Below, piece after piece: positions 1 through 13,590 of a DNA stretch of 64,000 nt. The stretch lies in contig NC_088790.1 of the NCBI RefSeq assembly GCF_949628265.1, positions 15,814,545 through 15,878,544 of the forward strand, in the 5' to 3' direction. How positions within the stretch are numbered: position 1 is the first letter of the stretch; each line of letters opens with the position of its first letter. The translations under genes and the position numbers were made by a program. The stretch comes from Cloeon dipterum. Taxonomy: Eukaryota; Arthropoda; Insecta; Ephemeroptera; Baetidae. The notes below the pieces were generated by a model. That model saw nothing but the letters and a program-made list of their open reading frames with translations, did no database searches and was not told where the DNA came from.

Positions 1-2303
1 TTTTTCTGACCCAATCCTCTGCTATGTATTCTACACTCAAAGTGAGTTCTTTTAATATGCTTTAACCAATAATTTGTTCAACCAATCGCCTTCGAAACAT
101 AGAATAATTTGAAATAAAAAATCTTGGCATAATAAGTGCCTTAAAATCCTAAACAACCGGTAGCGCCATCTTTTGTCAGCTTTAAACATTAAGAGGCTAA
201 CGAAACTAGTAAATTTGGGCGTGTTAAATATTTTCGTTCAAATTTTTAAAGAATGCTAAACACAAGTCATGTGAAAATAGGCAACTTTTTGCATAAATAT
301 TTTTTAAACTGTAGGTATTCAGCCTCAGGATATTGTGGAGTTAAGTTAATTGATCTCGTTTGGTTTATTCCCTTGGCGATTTAAAAAATTTTGTCCCGCA
401 TATTGTACCCCCTTCGTCTCAGGTATATATCATCTATATATCTCGAGTTCTAAACAAAAAATTTCCTTCAGTTTCGCATTTCGAATTCCCTTCCACTCGA
501 CGTGTGAGACGCCCTTTGAAGTGTTCGATTTCAAAAGGGAAAAACAAGTGCGGCCGACATTCGCGGCGAAAGAGATCCTCCTTCGAAAAAGGAACCTTCT
601 GCCTCGACATGAAAGAAAAGAGACTCGTCCTCGCGTTCTTTTCTATACTCCTCGTCTGCTCATTGTTCCTCTAATGAATTTCAATATAACTAGCTAACTG
701 TTCGTCGGCCGTCTGTCTCGCGTGTTGACCGTAAAAACGCAAAGCTGCTCTGCTCGCGAGCCAATTGTGCTAATATACTCACTGCACCAGCTAAAGTAGA
801 TTCTAATTGTAAGCAAACTGCTCTCGATCTCGAAATTGATGTCACTTGTAAAGTGTCTTTCGCGATAAATGGAAGAACGAGTTTAAGGGAATTTTCAGGA
901 AAGAAACAGCAGTCTGAGTGAAAATTAAAATTTTAAGAATCATGGATCGGCGCTGTGTAGAACAAAAAAAGTTTGTAATTCATTTTCTGTACTCAGCTTT
1001 GTGCATGGCAACTAGAATTTATTGCATAAATGCCTGACAACGAGTTGTAGCAGAACTTTCTGCTCCGCAACAACTATAAAATCTAGTTGTTGGTCTCTTT
1101 ACGTTGAGGTGCTCGTTTGAAATAAAAATGCTTGCCTTTGTTATGATGGCTCGCAGTCATGGAATGGCGCGCAGAGATTCAGCTAATTGCACAAACCTTT
1201 TAGGTTTGTTTTGGTGAATGCATTTCAAACACGCTGTCAGTCTATTTTTAGACAATTCTATAGATTTGGAAATCAATTCCACCATTTAGCCAGGTGAAAA
1301 TGCGGCCGCTAAAATATATTAACTTTTGGAAGGAAAAAATATGTTTGCAGAAATTAACGTGCAGAAAAACGCCGAGAAGAGCAGTCCTTTGAAATGCAAA
1401 GAGGGTGAAAAACCTTCGTCGCCCGGGTAGTTGCTTTCAAAAGGTGCTTTTTATCTGCGCACATTGATTTAGGTGGCGTAATGAAGTTTCTCGGTGCTGA
1501 ACTTGATATACCGTTTCAAAGCTGCGGACGGAGCGTGAAATTCCATCGATTTTCCTGCAGCAAAAAGATTCAGCCCTCGGCATTCGTGTTACTTTTTATA
1601 CTAGGCATTACCACACGCTTGCATGCAATATATATGAAAAGGTTGAAATATCACATTAAGCTTCACATTTCTTGGAAAAAGGCATTATCAGACTATCTAC
1701 TGCGCTGACATCATTTACCTTGAACAAAGATTTCTAGGAAGTAATTAAAGATGCAATTAGGGATATTATTTCCAAAATTGTTATTTAAAAATAAAAGATC
1801 TGCATCGATAAATTAGGCTGAAAAATGTATGAGACGCCTATTAAGTGACCCATTTTCTAACGAAATAAAATATTTGCATCCAATATTTATAAGTAAAATT
1901 GATTTGAATTAATTAACTTTTATTTGGAAAGTTCACACGTACATGCGGGAGAAAATAAAATAATTTAATATGTTTTATGCATAAATAACTACTTTTACAT
2001 TTAAAAAGTGGCACATTACACAAACTTTATTTAACAACTATGGCGAAAATGTCACAGGGGGCCTTCGCCGATGAATAATGAAAGGTCCACTGGGCTATAA
2101 ACCACGAATACCGCTGCAGAGTGGCGTGTGCACATTAATTTTAAAATCCGTTGACCGAGCGATGAGATAAATAGGAAAAATGACGCATGCATGCATCAAC
2201 AGCGGCGAAATAATCGATCCGCGGGCTGTTTTGTTCAAATTTCTACTCAGCACAGAATGAATAGGCGTTGTTTTAGTGCATGCAACCGCGAGTGAACTGA
2301 AAC
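1..2303. other. Non-coding DNA, no gene seen
   Basis: No exon with paired splice sites and family resemblance was found on either strand. Short open frames around 350-700 overlap each other in different frames and look like chance. The segment may lie inside the first intron of the minus-strand gene whose putative first coding exon is at 24,436-24,483; that is inference. Confidence 0.5.
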
Positions 2304-2380
2304 TATAAAAGCCTCGTCAGCATCAGCAACAGCATCCGAGTAGCGGTAATTTCAAAACGTCATTATGAAGTACACACACA
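2304..2380 (+). promoter_or_regulatory. Possible TATA-type core promoter
   Basis: TATAAAA lies at 2304-2310, followed by a CAGCATCAGCAACAGC stretch and an ATG at about 2365. The ATG opens only a 12-codon frame before a stop, and I see no convincing splice donor or downstream exon. The layout resembles short first exons of arthropod secreted-protein genes, but a chance TATA in AT-rich DNA is equally possible. Confidence 0.25.
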
Positions 2381-2572
2381 CATATGAGTATTTTTATTGT
2401 TGAATCAGCTTGTCTGCTCGCGTCTGCCCGGCGGCGGCGGCAGCAGAGGAGCACAAACGCAAGAACAGTGAAATTCGGCGCATGCAAATCCTCGCAGGAG
2501 AGATTTTATCTGCTCGCCGCGTGTGTAGGCTTCGATAAATTATTGCTGCTATTGTTGCGCGAGTTTCGGGTG

Positions 2573-2573
<1 letters not shown>

Positions 2574-2613
<40 letters not shown>
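2574..2613. repeat. (TG)20 dinucleotide microsatellite
   Basis: An uninterrupted TG/CA run of 40 bp. It gives apparent poly-CV or poly-TH peptides in open frames on both strands, which should not be taken as coding. A short impure GT run follows near 3063-3077. Confidence 0.97.
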
Positions 2614-2616
<3 letters not shown>

Positions 2617-5600
2617 CTGACCCAGTTGTGTACAACTTGTGTTTTTTTTACACCGAGTGTGCGGTCAGCGGAGTGCAAACTGATGAAAATTCAATTAGAC
2701 GGACTGTAGATTTAATTCGTTTAATTCAATTATGAACTAACTGCGTTTTAGCACATTGCTTTGAAATGGTGAAAGACGGAGAATTTAGGTCAAAATATTC
2801 CAATCTTTTATTCTTTCAATTTTTACGGGTTCTTGAAGATATTTCGGTGCAAGAGCTTCCTTTTATCACAAGTGCCGTGACTCATTCTCCGATTCTCTCT
2901 TTGTTATCTTTTGAACCGAATATGAAACAAACGAAAGCGAGCAACTTTTACTCATATTCTCCCTTTGTCGGGAGCGATTTTTTCCCATGCAAGCGAGATG
3001 AAAAGTGTTTCGCTGAAAAAATAATTGGCTCTCACGGGTTGCCAGCCAAAAAGCAGAATCGCGTGTGTGTGTGTGTGAGTCACTGGGTTAATTGCAATAA
3101 TGCACTTGTAAGAAACGCACCAGAAGCGATCGCCAGAGTGTAAATTCGGTCAGGGCACCCTTGAAATGAAAATTCATAGCGATTGGGAGCAGACTGAGGC
3201 CGACGGCTTCTTCTTCAAAGGCCAGCTATTGATCGCAGTCTGACGGCAGTGTGTTTGAACGTTCGGGTGCTGGAATGTAAGCAGCCAAGTGTTTCCTTGT
3301 TTGGGTAAAAATTTAACCTGAAGCACCTTCTTTACTAAAAGGTTCGAGGTCAAACTAAAATCTCGGGTAGATAGGTCACCATACCAGGTGAAAGCAGTTA
3401 AAAATTCTTCAGATATGCAAGAGCATTCAAATTTAATTTCATGGTTTCAGATATTAACTAGCGCAAGGGGATGTTAAAAAATGTAATCTCAGAAAAAGAG
3501 AAGTTGACCCTCTAAATTTTACGACGTATATAGTATATAGTCATAAATATTATGGAGCTAAAGACGCGAAATAAATTAGTTCCTTCATGTGAACGAGCCA
3601 GGGGCGCAATCGCGACCTGAATGAAAGGTATTTCCTGAGGGGTCGATGTGGTGTTAAGCCACCAAGGCAGACAAGGAGTATTTTTGCATAATATATTGTC
3701 TACAACCAGGCTACATTAACAGAGAGTAAAACAACTTAAACACACACGCTTAATTTATATCATTTATTGGGTGGGTTCATGGCTACGATTTTAGTTTTCA
3801 TTATTGTTATAAATTAAAGAAACCAAGGACCAAAAAACACTGATAATAAAGAACTTTATATTAGGCATAATCCAGTTGAGGGCGATTTAAAGAAATGAAA
3901 ATAAATTGAACCTGGCCGTGACCGCGCGCCTGCTATTCTAATTCTAAGTTACGTTCGCGTACATTATCCTCCACCTCCTTTGCGCCGCCATGTAATTTGT
4001 GAAAGTAGACTGTCTTTCATGAGTATGTACTGTACGTCGCATACCTAAGCGAGCGTGCTCGGATACCCTATTATAATCGGCTATTTACTCTTGGCTTGCC
4101 AAACGGTGGCGCTTGTTTGCCTTTTCGAAATGCAAACAATCGCCGCAGACCCGTGAGTTGCGGCGAAAATTTTGCTTAGCGCTATTGCAATAGTGGCATA
4201 TAACACTCTTGATTGCTAATTTATGCTTCGTTAGCTAGAAAATAAATACATTGAACAGTATTGGGATCTAAATTTATAAATAAAATAATTTTTAACAGTG
4301 TTTAACTAATGGTGAATTTAATATTTTCTTGAAGTTTGCCTGAGAGAACTGAAATTAAAAATTTTCCAATGAAACCAATTTCACATATGCAGAGTTAACC
4401 CACGCAGAGCTCAGCTATTTTAGATTTTATAAATGGCCAGCATGTGTATTTTTTTCTTTTTCTGTTCTTAATACTTAAGAATTATGTTCAAGGAGGAAAA
4501 ATAAATACCATTAGCGGCGTGTATGCTGAGACTAAGTAAATTTGCATCCGATATGTTGTCGTCGGGCGCTAATTAAAAGAAACTGCAATCCTCTCTCTCA
4601 TACTCGGTGTGACATGCTATTTCCCTTTTGAAAGTCGCGGATGCAAGCAAGCTCACTTCGCAACATTTACTTTACAGCTGTTTTGGCGGCTGCTTTACAC
4701 ATAATCGGGTTAGCAGACCTTCTCGAGCAGTTCCCATGTATAAAGCCATTAACACAAATTAAATTCGAAACGGTGGTCGGTTCTGCCTGCACTTCCGAAC
4801 GGCGTAAAAATCGCCGACGACCAATTAATTTAGCACCGCACGCAGACGCATCCATCGCATCTCAATTATAGAGTGTCCGTCAAGTGCGAAATTCCGTTAT
4901 TCCTCAGCACTTGGTCCCGACAGCTGCCATGCTTTGCTTGCCGCTCGCCGGGCAAAAATGTGTGCTCGTTCGTGTCTGTATAAATAACGAGGCGCCGCGT
5001 CGGCAGTTTTTCCCTGGGCTAATCGGAATTTTAAATTTACGCTGGAATTTCGTCATTTGCGTGGGGATTAGCCGTCGCAATTTCGTGTGCAAGCGCTCCG
5101 CTAAAAGCCCGCACAAAAAGCTTAACAAACAAAAGGCGCCAGAGAAAAAATACAACGAAAATTCTCGTCTGACAGCTCGTGACTGACGATTTAGAGCTAG
5201 CCGTCCGATTTGTGGCTGATAACTAGCCGCAAATCTAGTTTGATGACTGTCGATTTTAGAACAGCTAACAAGCTCTGGATTTTCGCTATAATAAACCGAC
5301 TAAGGAAATCGACCATGTGGTTTTATTTAATTAAAATCATCATTCTACTAATTATAATAATGAAGTAGCAATGACCGAATAAGATAATAAGGATGGGTTA
5401 ATTTAAATAAGAAACCTTTTAAGATAAATTTTTAAAATGGAAATAATTGTCGATTTTCCTTTAAATGTAGTTCATTAAATTAGTTTAAAATTCATTGAAT
5501 AACATAATTAGCTTTAGAAGGTAAAAATTTCTCGCAATAAATTAAAATATATTTGTGCAGCAGAGAGAGCGTAAAGTTCTCCATTATTTTGTGCGGCTGA

Positions 5601-7320
5601 GAAAGATCTGCAAGCATAAATCCTGCGGCTATATCAAGAGGCAATTTGTCAACTCCTGACAGGTAATCCTAATTAAAATCTTCTAAACGAGACTTTAATC
5701 GCCGGTTGCGTGGGATCATGCCGTCAGGTGCAGTGCCACTTTATTATTATAATATGCGATTCAGGTTGTGCAATCCTAAGGCATTATCTAATTGGGCGTT
5801 CTGGCTTCAAATGTCGGCAAAAAGGTCACCCTGGTCGCGACGATTTCTCCTTGTAAGTCGCAAACACGCCACTTAGGTGATCCTTATCCCGTCTGCCGCC
5901 TTGATTATGTATTCGAGTCGATGTTATATAGACGCGCCGATCCATCAAATTCAATATCCGTCTCACACACTCGCTGGAAAAGGTCGAATTGAATTACGTG
6001 CGTGATTTGTGTGCCGCGAAACGTGAGAAATGGTCCTGATGTTAGCGAGTTGAACGATAAATTTGAGATGGAAAGTGCACTCTCTTTCAGTTTTTGTCTT
6101 ATTTGGCCACACATTTTTTTTAATTTCCCAATTGGGAAAGATTGTTAATTTTAAATTGTTGCTGAAGTAAATTGTGTGTTAGTTTTAAAGTTTTAAAACT
6201 GTTGATTTTAACTAAAGAAATCAGGGACACACTATCGCGCACTGTAAAACCAGCAAAAACAACTCGATTATTCGGTTTTCTTTCTCGTTCCTGGTAACGA
6301 CCAGCTTGTTTCTCGCCAAAAGCGGTGATGAAATCATCGCTGAAAGAGGTGGATTTCACCGGCATTGACGCACAAAAAACGTATCAGTCCACTTTTTTTG
6401 AGAACAGAAGCCAAGTGAGCTGTGAAATTGCAAGTCGCTATTTCAGGTGCAGGTGGAGCGAATATACATATTTTACAACGCACGCGAGGAACGTGTAAGT
6501 GTGTCTGGGTCGGCTGGCTTGCTAATGAGTCACCCGCAAAAGGCATTCCCCTTTATTAAAATAGCCTTCCTGCCCATGTTGAGCGACAGGGCAGTGTGAA
6601 AATAATTGCTATAACGCCCCAAGGTTGAGGAGCGTCTCCCGGCTCACACGTGAGCAGCTGCAATTAATCGAGATTTCTCACTTGGCGTCGCTCCACGTGC
6701 AGACTGGAATACGGCATCAAATTTCTCAACTAGTGCATTACGCGAGGAATTTCAAATTTGTTTTGAAACGTATCTTCTTTCATTGGAATAAATTAGTGTC
6801 GTCCGCCGCGGGAATATGTTGTGGAATGAGCCTAGCACGCGTGACATCAGCACTTGCCAGGAGAAATAGATTGACATCAAATTAAAAGCAAGTTTCAATC
6901 TTTTTATTATAGGTTGTTCCAGTTTCAATTAGCCTTATTTTACAAAGTTTATGGCTGTGCAGGGAAATAAATTATTTTGATAAGAACATCTAGCTAGTTT
7001 TAAGTTGCAGGCGAGTGGTAAATTAATTTTTTTACATTTTCTCTTAATTTATGTTTTCATTGACATTTTTAGTTCAGAAATATGGCCCAAGCCTAGTTTT
7101 GTACGGGTACATTAGATTCATTTCCACCAAAAAGAAATATGAGCATCTCTATGTTCGAATAATTTTCTATTAAATCTTGATTGACAAACAAAGGATTCGT
7201 AAATCAGATGTCAATAGAGTAAATATATTCAATAAATTTAAAAATTCATACTGTACAAGGATAGGATGACAAATAGATCCTTCTTAAATCTTGTTAACAA
7301 CCAACCTTGGATATGTCGTT
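2614..7320. other. Non-coding DNA, no gene seen
   Basis: Mostly AT-rich sequence with a higher-GC block near 4,620-5,230, where several short frames overlap on both strands without conserved features. No RNA gene, exon or mobile element was recognised. Confidence 0.45.
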
Positions 7321-9780
7321 TTTTTCTTGGCAGATCATTGTTCGAGAAATTTTCCACTGCCCGCGAGCGGACTGATTATGTGATATGATTCACCATGTCT
7401 GCGAGCAATAGCTTTTTGCGTCCTGGCTTGTGTGAGGTAACTGGGACCGCCGAACAGCAAGCACACATACAACTTTCTCTGCGGCGGTGCAACCTTACCC
7501 GTCGGTCCCCAAAGTGCCGTTTTCATTCCACATCGGCGTACGCGCAAAATACATCCACAATGCGGTGCAAAATAAAAATCGACCGGCCGCGATGAGTGAG
7601 CATTTCACACGTTCCGACAGTGCATCTCGGTCGGTTTCACTTTGATTTGATTTTATTTATTTATTTATTTCAACAGCTGCCTTGCGGCCAGCCAGCATTA
7701 CGAAATTGCAATCTCGATGTCCGAGCGCGGATGAAATTATGATTAGAAACTCGGCACTAATGATGCGTTTAACGACGGAAAAGATAATTACATTTCGCGT
7801 AGTGATCTCGCCGAGTTTCTCCCTCTCATTGTTGCCGTTTGCTCAGCCGAGCACATCTCGCGGCAGATCCATCTCACTTCTTGTGAGCACCAAGTGAACT
7901 CAGTCAGTCGCAGTTGTTTCCGTTAATAAAAAACATTACGTCGGAAGAAAGGAAAACTTGTCGATTTCGCCGCGATCTTTGGTGCTCAACAATCGTAATC
8001 GGCGATTTCTTGTTGTAAAACAAATTCTACCGTTCTTCCGGCCTTTGTAGCTGAGATTTTGTTTATAAACACACGCGACATGCCGAGGATGAGCTCAGCC
8101 CCGGCTATTGTGTGTCACGTGAATTAATGAGTATTCCACATGCATTCCGGGAGAAATTTGTTGTGGTTTCATCAAAAGAAACTCCGCCTGTGAAAGGGTG
8201 TGGACGCACAAACTGCTCTTCTGTGCACCAACAAAAGCAAATAATGCATCCTTTTCAATGCAGGAGGAATGATTTGTTCGTGTTCCGCGGTTAATTTACA
8301 TCACAAGGGGAGTGCTCGATTTTTTTCGTTGGAGAAAAACGGTTATTCTGAGAAACAATGAAATGATTGTGTTTAAACGGTTTCTAGAAGAAATAACGAA
8401 CTTTGAAATGTCATCACCAAGATGGATGATCCATTCTAAGGAGAAATCACTCCATTTAGGGTTTAACGCAGTCATTAATTTTAATCATAAGTGACCTAAA
8501 TTGCGCATTAAGAATTATGTATTTGCGCCTATAAAAAGCTGAAAAACCAGTTGAAGCAGGGCCTTTCAATTTTCACGCCGTTCTTTTTGCAATAATTGAA
8601 ATGTAAAATGTAGCACAAAAAGAGATTCAATTTAATTTTGCCTCTCATACTCGTACATACTCTAATTGCAATTCAAAACGGTTTAACATGCTCAAAACGG
8701 AAAATTTGAAACAATTACGGCACCGCCAGCAGAGATAATTGATTGCACCCGAGCGGAAATAACTGCAGAGGTGTAAAAAGCTGAGGAGATTCAATCTGCC
8801 TGCATATACGGGACGCATTAATTAGTGCGAGCTCACGTCGGCAAAGGTATGAATTAATTCAAAAGTACTGAATTGGCTACAATTACCCACCGCTCTACTG
8901 CCCCCGGAGATTCGAAAGAGGAAAAAATCAAAGTTGATCGAATCGAGCGACCCCGTTCTCAGCCCGAAATCACCATTGTGCGTAAACACACACTCGGGAT
9001 GCAAATTGCGATTATATTCGGATGCGAAGAAAGTTAATTTCGCTCCGTATAATTTCTCAATTATTTCCTCTCTACGCCGGTTGTGTCGAATCGGCGACAA
9101 CTGCGAATTAATTCGACTTGACCTATTTATTGATATTTTCGTGGGCGTGTAGAATCAGTTCACGCTCCACTCCGCTCGCTATAATTGAAGTTGCAAAACT
9201 AATTGCGCGCTGCAATCTCATTAACGGAAAACGCTCTGCGTTGCAAAAAAAAAATAGATTTGACTTACAGAAAGGGATAATTTTTGCTCCTCGGATTGAT
9301 TCCAGAGTCAAACACGCGGCGCGGAGTGTTGAAATCGATAGAAAGTTATAAACGCGATAAATTAGCTCTAACGAGAGCCATCGAGATAATTTGCCCCCGC
9401 AGAACAACAATTGTAAAAATCGTGGCGCGGACGTAATTGAGTCATAAACGACTAGCCGCAAAAACAGAAGGAATCCGTCGTATTGAAGTATGATGACGCA
9501 ATATCGAGCGTAAATTGGTCTAATTTTCAATTCTTTCCGAGCGGGATCGACCGACTGTTCTTGCTGACGTGCATGCAATTACCGCGCGCTTCATTCCAGC
9601 TCTTTCCAACGGCAGACTAATTTACTTTGGATGGCCACAGGTATAATTGCATTACGCTCTGAAGCAGTGGCGCAACCTGTTGTCACTCTAAGGGTCACAC
9701 CGTTCGATTGGGACATTAATTGCTTCAAATTTATTCGGTCGAACGGAACCAGTGGAAATGAATCGGATAAAAGCAAATTT
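7321..9780. other. Higher-GC non-coding block with many TAATTA/CAATTA motifs
   Basis: This block is visibly richer in GC and CpG than the flanks, yet has only short overlapping frames. Homeodomain-type core words (TAATTA, TAATTG, GAATTAATTC) recur, for example around 8818-8860 and 9100-9230. Such composition fits a cluster of intronic or distal regulatory elements, but nothing in the sequence proves function. A short (TTTA)n run occurs near 7652-7670. Confidence 0.3.
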
Positions 9781-12700
9781 TATTTGTTGATGAACCTGAG
9801 ATAAAATTTAATTTTCAAGCTGAATATGGAATTTTAGTTTAATTTTTCAAATAAGTGACTTGAAATTGCGCTTTTCACAAAGTTTTTTCGAGCGGCAACT
9901 TGAATTTATTGGATTAAAAGATTACAAATTCTTAAATGCAGGAAGATTGTGAGGGCGGTGATTGCTCGCTAGAGAATGATCTAGTTGTAAAAGAAAGATA
10001 AACATGTTGCGCGCGACAAACACAAAGAAACTAGATTAGATTGTATTTTTACACCTAAATATAAAGCAACGTTTACAATTTCATATGTAGTCTCCTTAAA
10101 TAAAATCTCTTGTTTTGAAGAGTCAATAAATCTTTCTAGACTTGTTTTCGAGCTCTAAAATCTAATGTAAAGAAAGCGCTGATTGGAAAGAACAAAAACA
10201 CATCGATCACAATAAATCCGGCCTTGATCCAAAATAATCTGGGCCCCAATCTAGTGCACAAGTGCAGCATTCGAGGTCGGCATTGCGCAAATTGACGTCT
10301 GATCGCTTCCGGAGCCGCCACTGATGGCGGGCGGCACGGGCAAAAGGTGTTAGGTATTCGAGACACACATTCGCTAATTTCATGCGACAAAATAATAGAC
10401 TAAGGCTGCTGGCGGCGGGTAAATAAGCAAGTTGTAAGTCTTCTCCGCGGAGACCTTGTCGAAAGTAAAATTTTCCTCCTCGGGGAAACCTGAGCGCGTA
10501 TACGGCGGCGGCCGAGGCAGAATTGATACCTGAGCGGCGGTGTAGCGTTTCGAAATTGTACGTACTGAGTATTTACTTACTACTGCCCAGAAATGTACTT
10601 GTCGACGCGCGAGAGCTCATTCGTTTAGGCCCGTATAAGGCTTTCTCGATATAATAGATGTACAGCGTGCCGCAGTTTTGCGGTTTTGGTCTCTTTTCCC
10701 GGCGGTGGAAAAGTGGCCCTGAAAGTATCTTCGTGTTGCAGCGCCCACATCGTGTGACAGCCAGCCTCTTAATTGTGAAAGCTGTTGCTGGGTTCACTGC
10801 AGTTCAGATCAACTCATGATCGGCACCAATTATTGAATTCTACGCAAGGACACACTTTATTGTGGCACACTCACACATACACGCGGCAGACGACCTTTTC
10901 TACAGTGTCTCTAGAACCAAGCGAGAAATTCAACGCCCATGAATATTCAAGACACGTATTCACTATTCACACAATGCTCCTCCAAATCACCCTTTGGTGT
11001 ATACATATTTACGAATAACAATTTTCTGTTTCCGCTCTGGCCTAAAAACCTCCTGATCGAAAGTTCAAATTTAGAACTGTTAAAACTTCGTTTAAAAATA
11101 CGCCTAATGAATACTATACTGTAAAACCATGGAAAATCATTACTGTCAATGCATCGTTAATTTTTTTAGAAAAGTGGCTGCAACGTTATCATGCTTATTG
11201 AATAGTGAAGATTGTCTTCTTATATTTATTTTATTTCCCAGCAAATATTATAGTTTCCCTAAGAAGTGTCATGCACCATTGGAGATCGATCTCGACTAGA
11301 GGAATCAAAATCTGCAAAAAAATGGATAAGTGCTGGAAATTTTGGGGGAAAAATTAACAATAATTTTCAACTGTTCCCCACTATATCAATCTACTTTAAT
11401 TTGCGTCCATTAGGTTTTATTTCAAGAAAATCAGGGATGAAGGTCTATACGAGCCGGTTTTTGCCAATTATACGTATTCTAAAATCATGTCAGAAAACGG
11501 GAAAACTGACACACCGCGGTAAATTCCACAAATCGCAGATACAATAATAACGCGTCTGCTGGCTCGTCAGATTTTTTCACCTCTCTATCGCGCACAAACA
11601 ATCATCTCGATTGTTGGAAGCGGACGGATTCCGGAGAAGAGAGCGGAAATTAACGGCAAGCGCAGCTTTGGAGCGCTTCCACCCAGAAAACAATTAAGTA
11701 CATCGTAGCCGTAATTATTGTCAGACTCTCTGCAACAATTATTTTCAAGCGGGCAATCTGGCGCAGCGTGTCGTAATCCAGCTCGCGGCCATAAACTCAC
11801 GACTGCAAATATGCATATAGTTCGCTTGTTTATCACGAACGCCTAAATGTTAATTTGCCAAATAGTATAAAACGAAAGAGCTTGGCGAAATATTTGTCTT
11901 TCCTACTTCCAAAGCGGCCGAAATATAAAGCTAATAATAACAGGACGCTTTTATGGCACACTCGAGTCCGAATTCTCGCTCGGAGAATTGCCCCCATAAA
12001 TTTGCACACACGACAAGTTAAGCAGGGGCGTGCCTCCTTGAGTTATTTGACACGGTCTTCCTCTATTTTGCCTCAAAAGTAATTGGAAAAAAGAGCATAT
12101 ATACGCAGCAGGAAATTTCTGAAGGTTTTTTCATGCCGCGACCTTTCTACTAAATTGCCGGTGACCCTCTCACAATCGCAGTTATCATTGTTGATAACGA
12201 AATCACAAGTCCCGACTTCAATATTTGCGCTGTTTAAGCCTGTTTTGTGTTGCTCGTAAATTTTATGATGCAGTGACATGTGAACGAGGAAAGTTTTGCT
12301 GGTGATAGCAATAAATTTAATGTAGAGGGTTTGGTAATGAAATATGAAAAATATTTCTCATGCAAAATAAATACAAGTGATTTTTAGTAGGTTGACACCT
12401 GGACAGAAAATTTTGTGGCCGCTTTTGTGAGTTTTGTGCCTGTGGAGATAAACCGCTTTCACCAATCGAATTTCAACAACCCCATTCAATTTTAATTTTC
12501 AAGGAGGCCGATCTTGGTAAAACAGGACAAAAGTTCAAAACTATCTGCGAAAGATGTAGTTAAAAATAGGACATTTCATTGATTCTATATTTCAGGGCTG
12601 CGAGACATTCGATGTCGTCGCTTATTTGCGCTGCTTTTTCTCCAGCACGAAGAAAATAGAGTCGAGACAGAAATTTCCATGGAAATGGCTCGCTCTATTT

Positions 12701-13465
12701 TCATCCCCTAACTCGCAAACTTTCGCAAGAGTTGCGTCTGGGAAATTCGAGTTTGTACAGCGTGACGTCAATCGGTCGTTGGAGCAACAGGGACGTCACA
12801 CGCACACCTAGCGATAAGCCGCATTCCTCCTTAGAGCGATATAATATTAATGACACCTGCAAAAACGCAGCATTTTCTTTACGCGAAAACTGGCGGAGCG
12901 CCCGCCGCAGCGGAGAGCGCGAATTGATTTCGCCGCAGCGCATCCGAAATGTACGTGCACGCGTTTCGCTTGGAGGAGAGGCAGACGGGCCAGTCGCATG
13001 CAGCTACCATTATTTGCGGTCGCCAGGGTAACGGTGGTGTGTTATTTGTAAATTGCTGCTGCCATGGCGATCGCGGACAGTTCGAAAATAATGCGTGCAC
13101 ATAGTGCATTGTACTAACAAGATAATAATAAAATTTGATTTTGTGGTTTACGAGAGAAAACTGGGTCTATCCAAGTTTCATTTTTAATGAGATAGCCACA
13201 TGGTGATTAGCTTGATTTGTTTATTTACTCTGTTGGAACTTTTCTTCTTGGAAAATTTGATTTGATCAGAGAAAGGGAAAGGCAACGAGTAGATTTGTTA
13301 TTAAGTCAGCCATAAATTAGTGCATAATTGCAAAATTACATTATGGTTTCTAGGTTGAAAGTGTGACGAGAAGTTTTACAGTAAATCTAAAAAATGCAAT
13401 TTATTTTCTGATTAATTTATAAAAAATCAGGAAATCAGTATTTTACCCTAAAAACTAAGCGAAAT

Positions 13466-13590
13466 CATCAAATTTTACGAGTTTCCCGCGATTTGCGGTA
13501 CATGCCACATCCCATTGAAATTTTCTGGGAAGCTTCACACCCATTTCAAAATTTCCACGAATAAGTGGTCATAGTTCGCAGAGAACGTAG
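13466..13590 (+). repeat. Diverged dispersed repeat, family A copy 1
   Basis: The segment shares an ordered series of words with 15,190-15,325: a TTTCCCGCG core, CATG.GCCAC, TGGGAAGCTTC versus AGGGAAACTTCGC, CCCATTT.AAAATTTCCAC, and TGGTC..GTTC.CAGA. Copies are in the same orientation and clearly diverged. Family identity is unknown; no termini or target duplications were defined. Confidence 0.55.

Noticed and set aside
2384..2678. Frames on both strands with CVCVCV or THTHTH peptides
   Set aside because: Products of the (TG)20 microsatellite.
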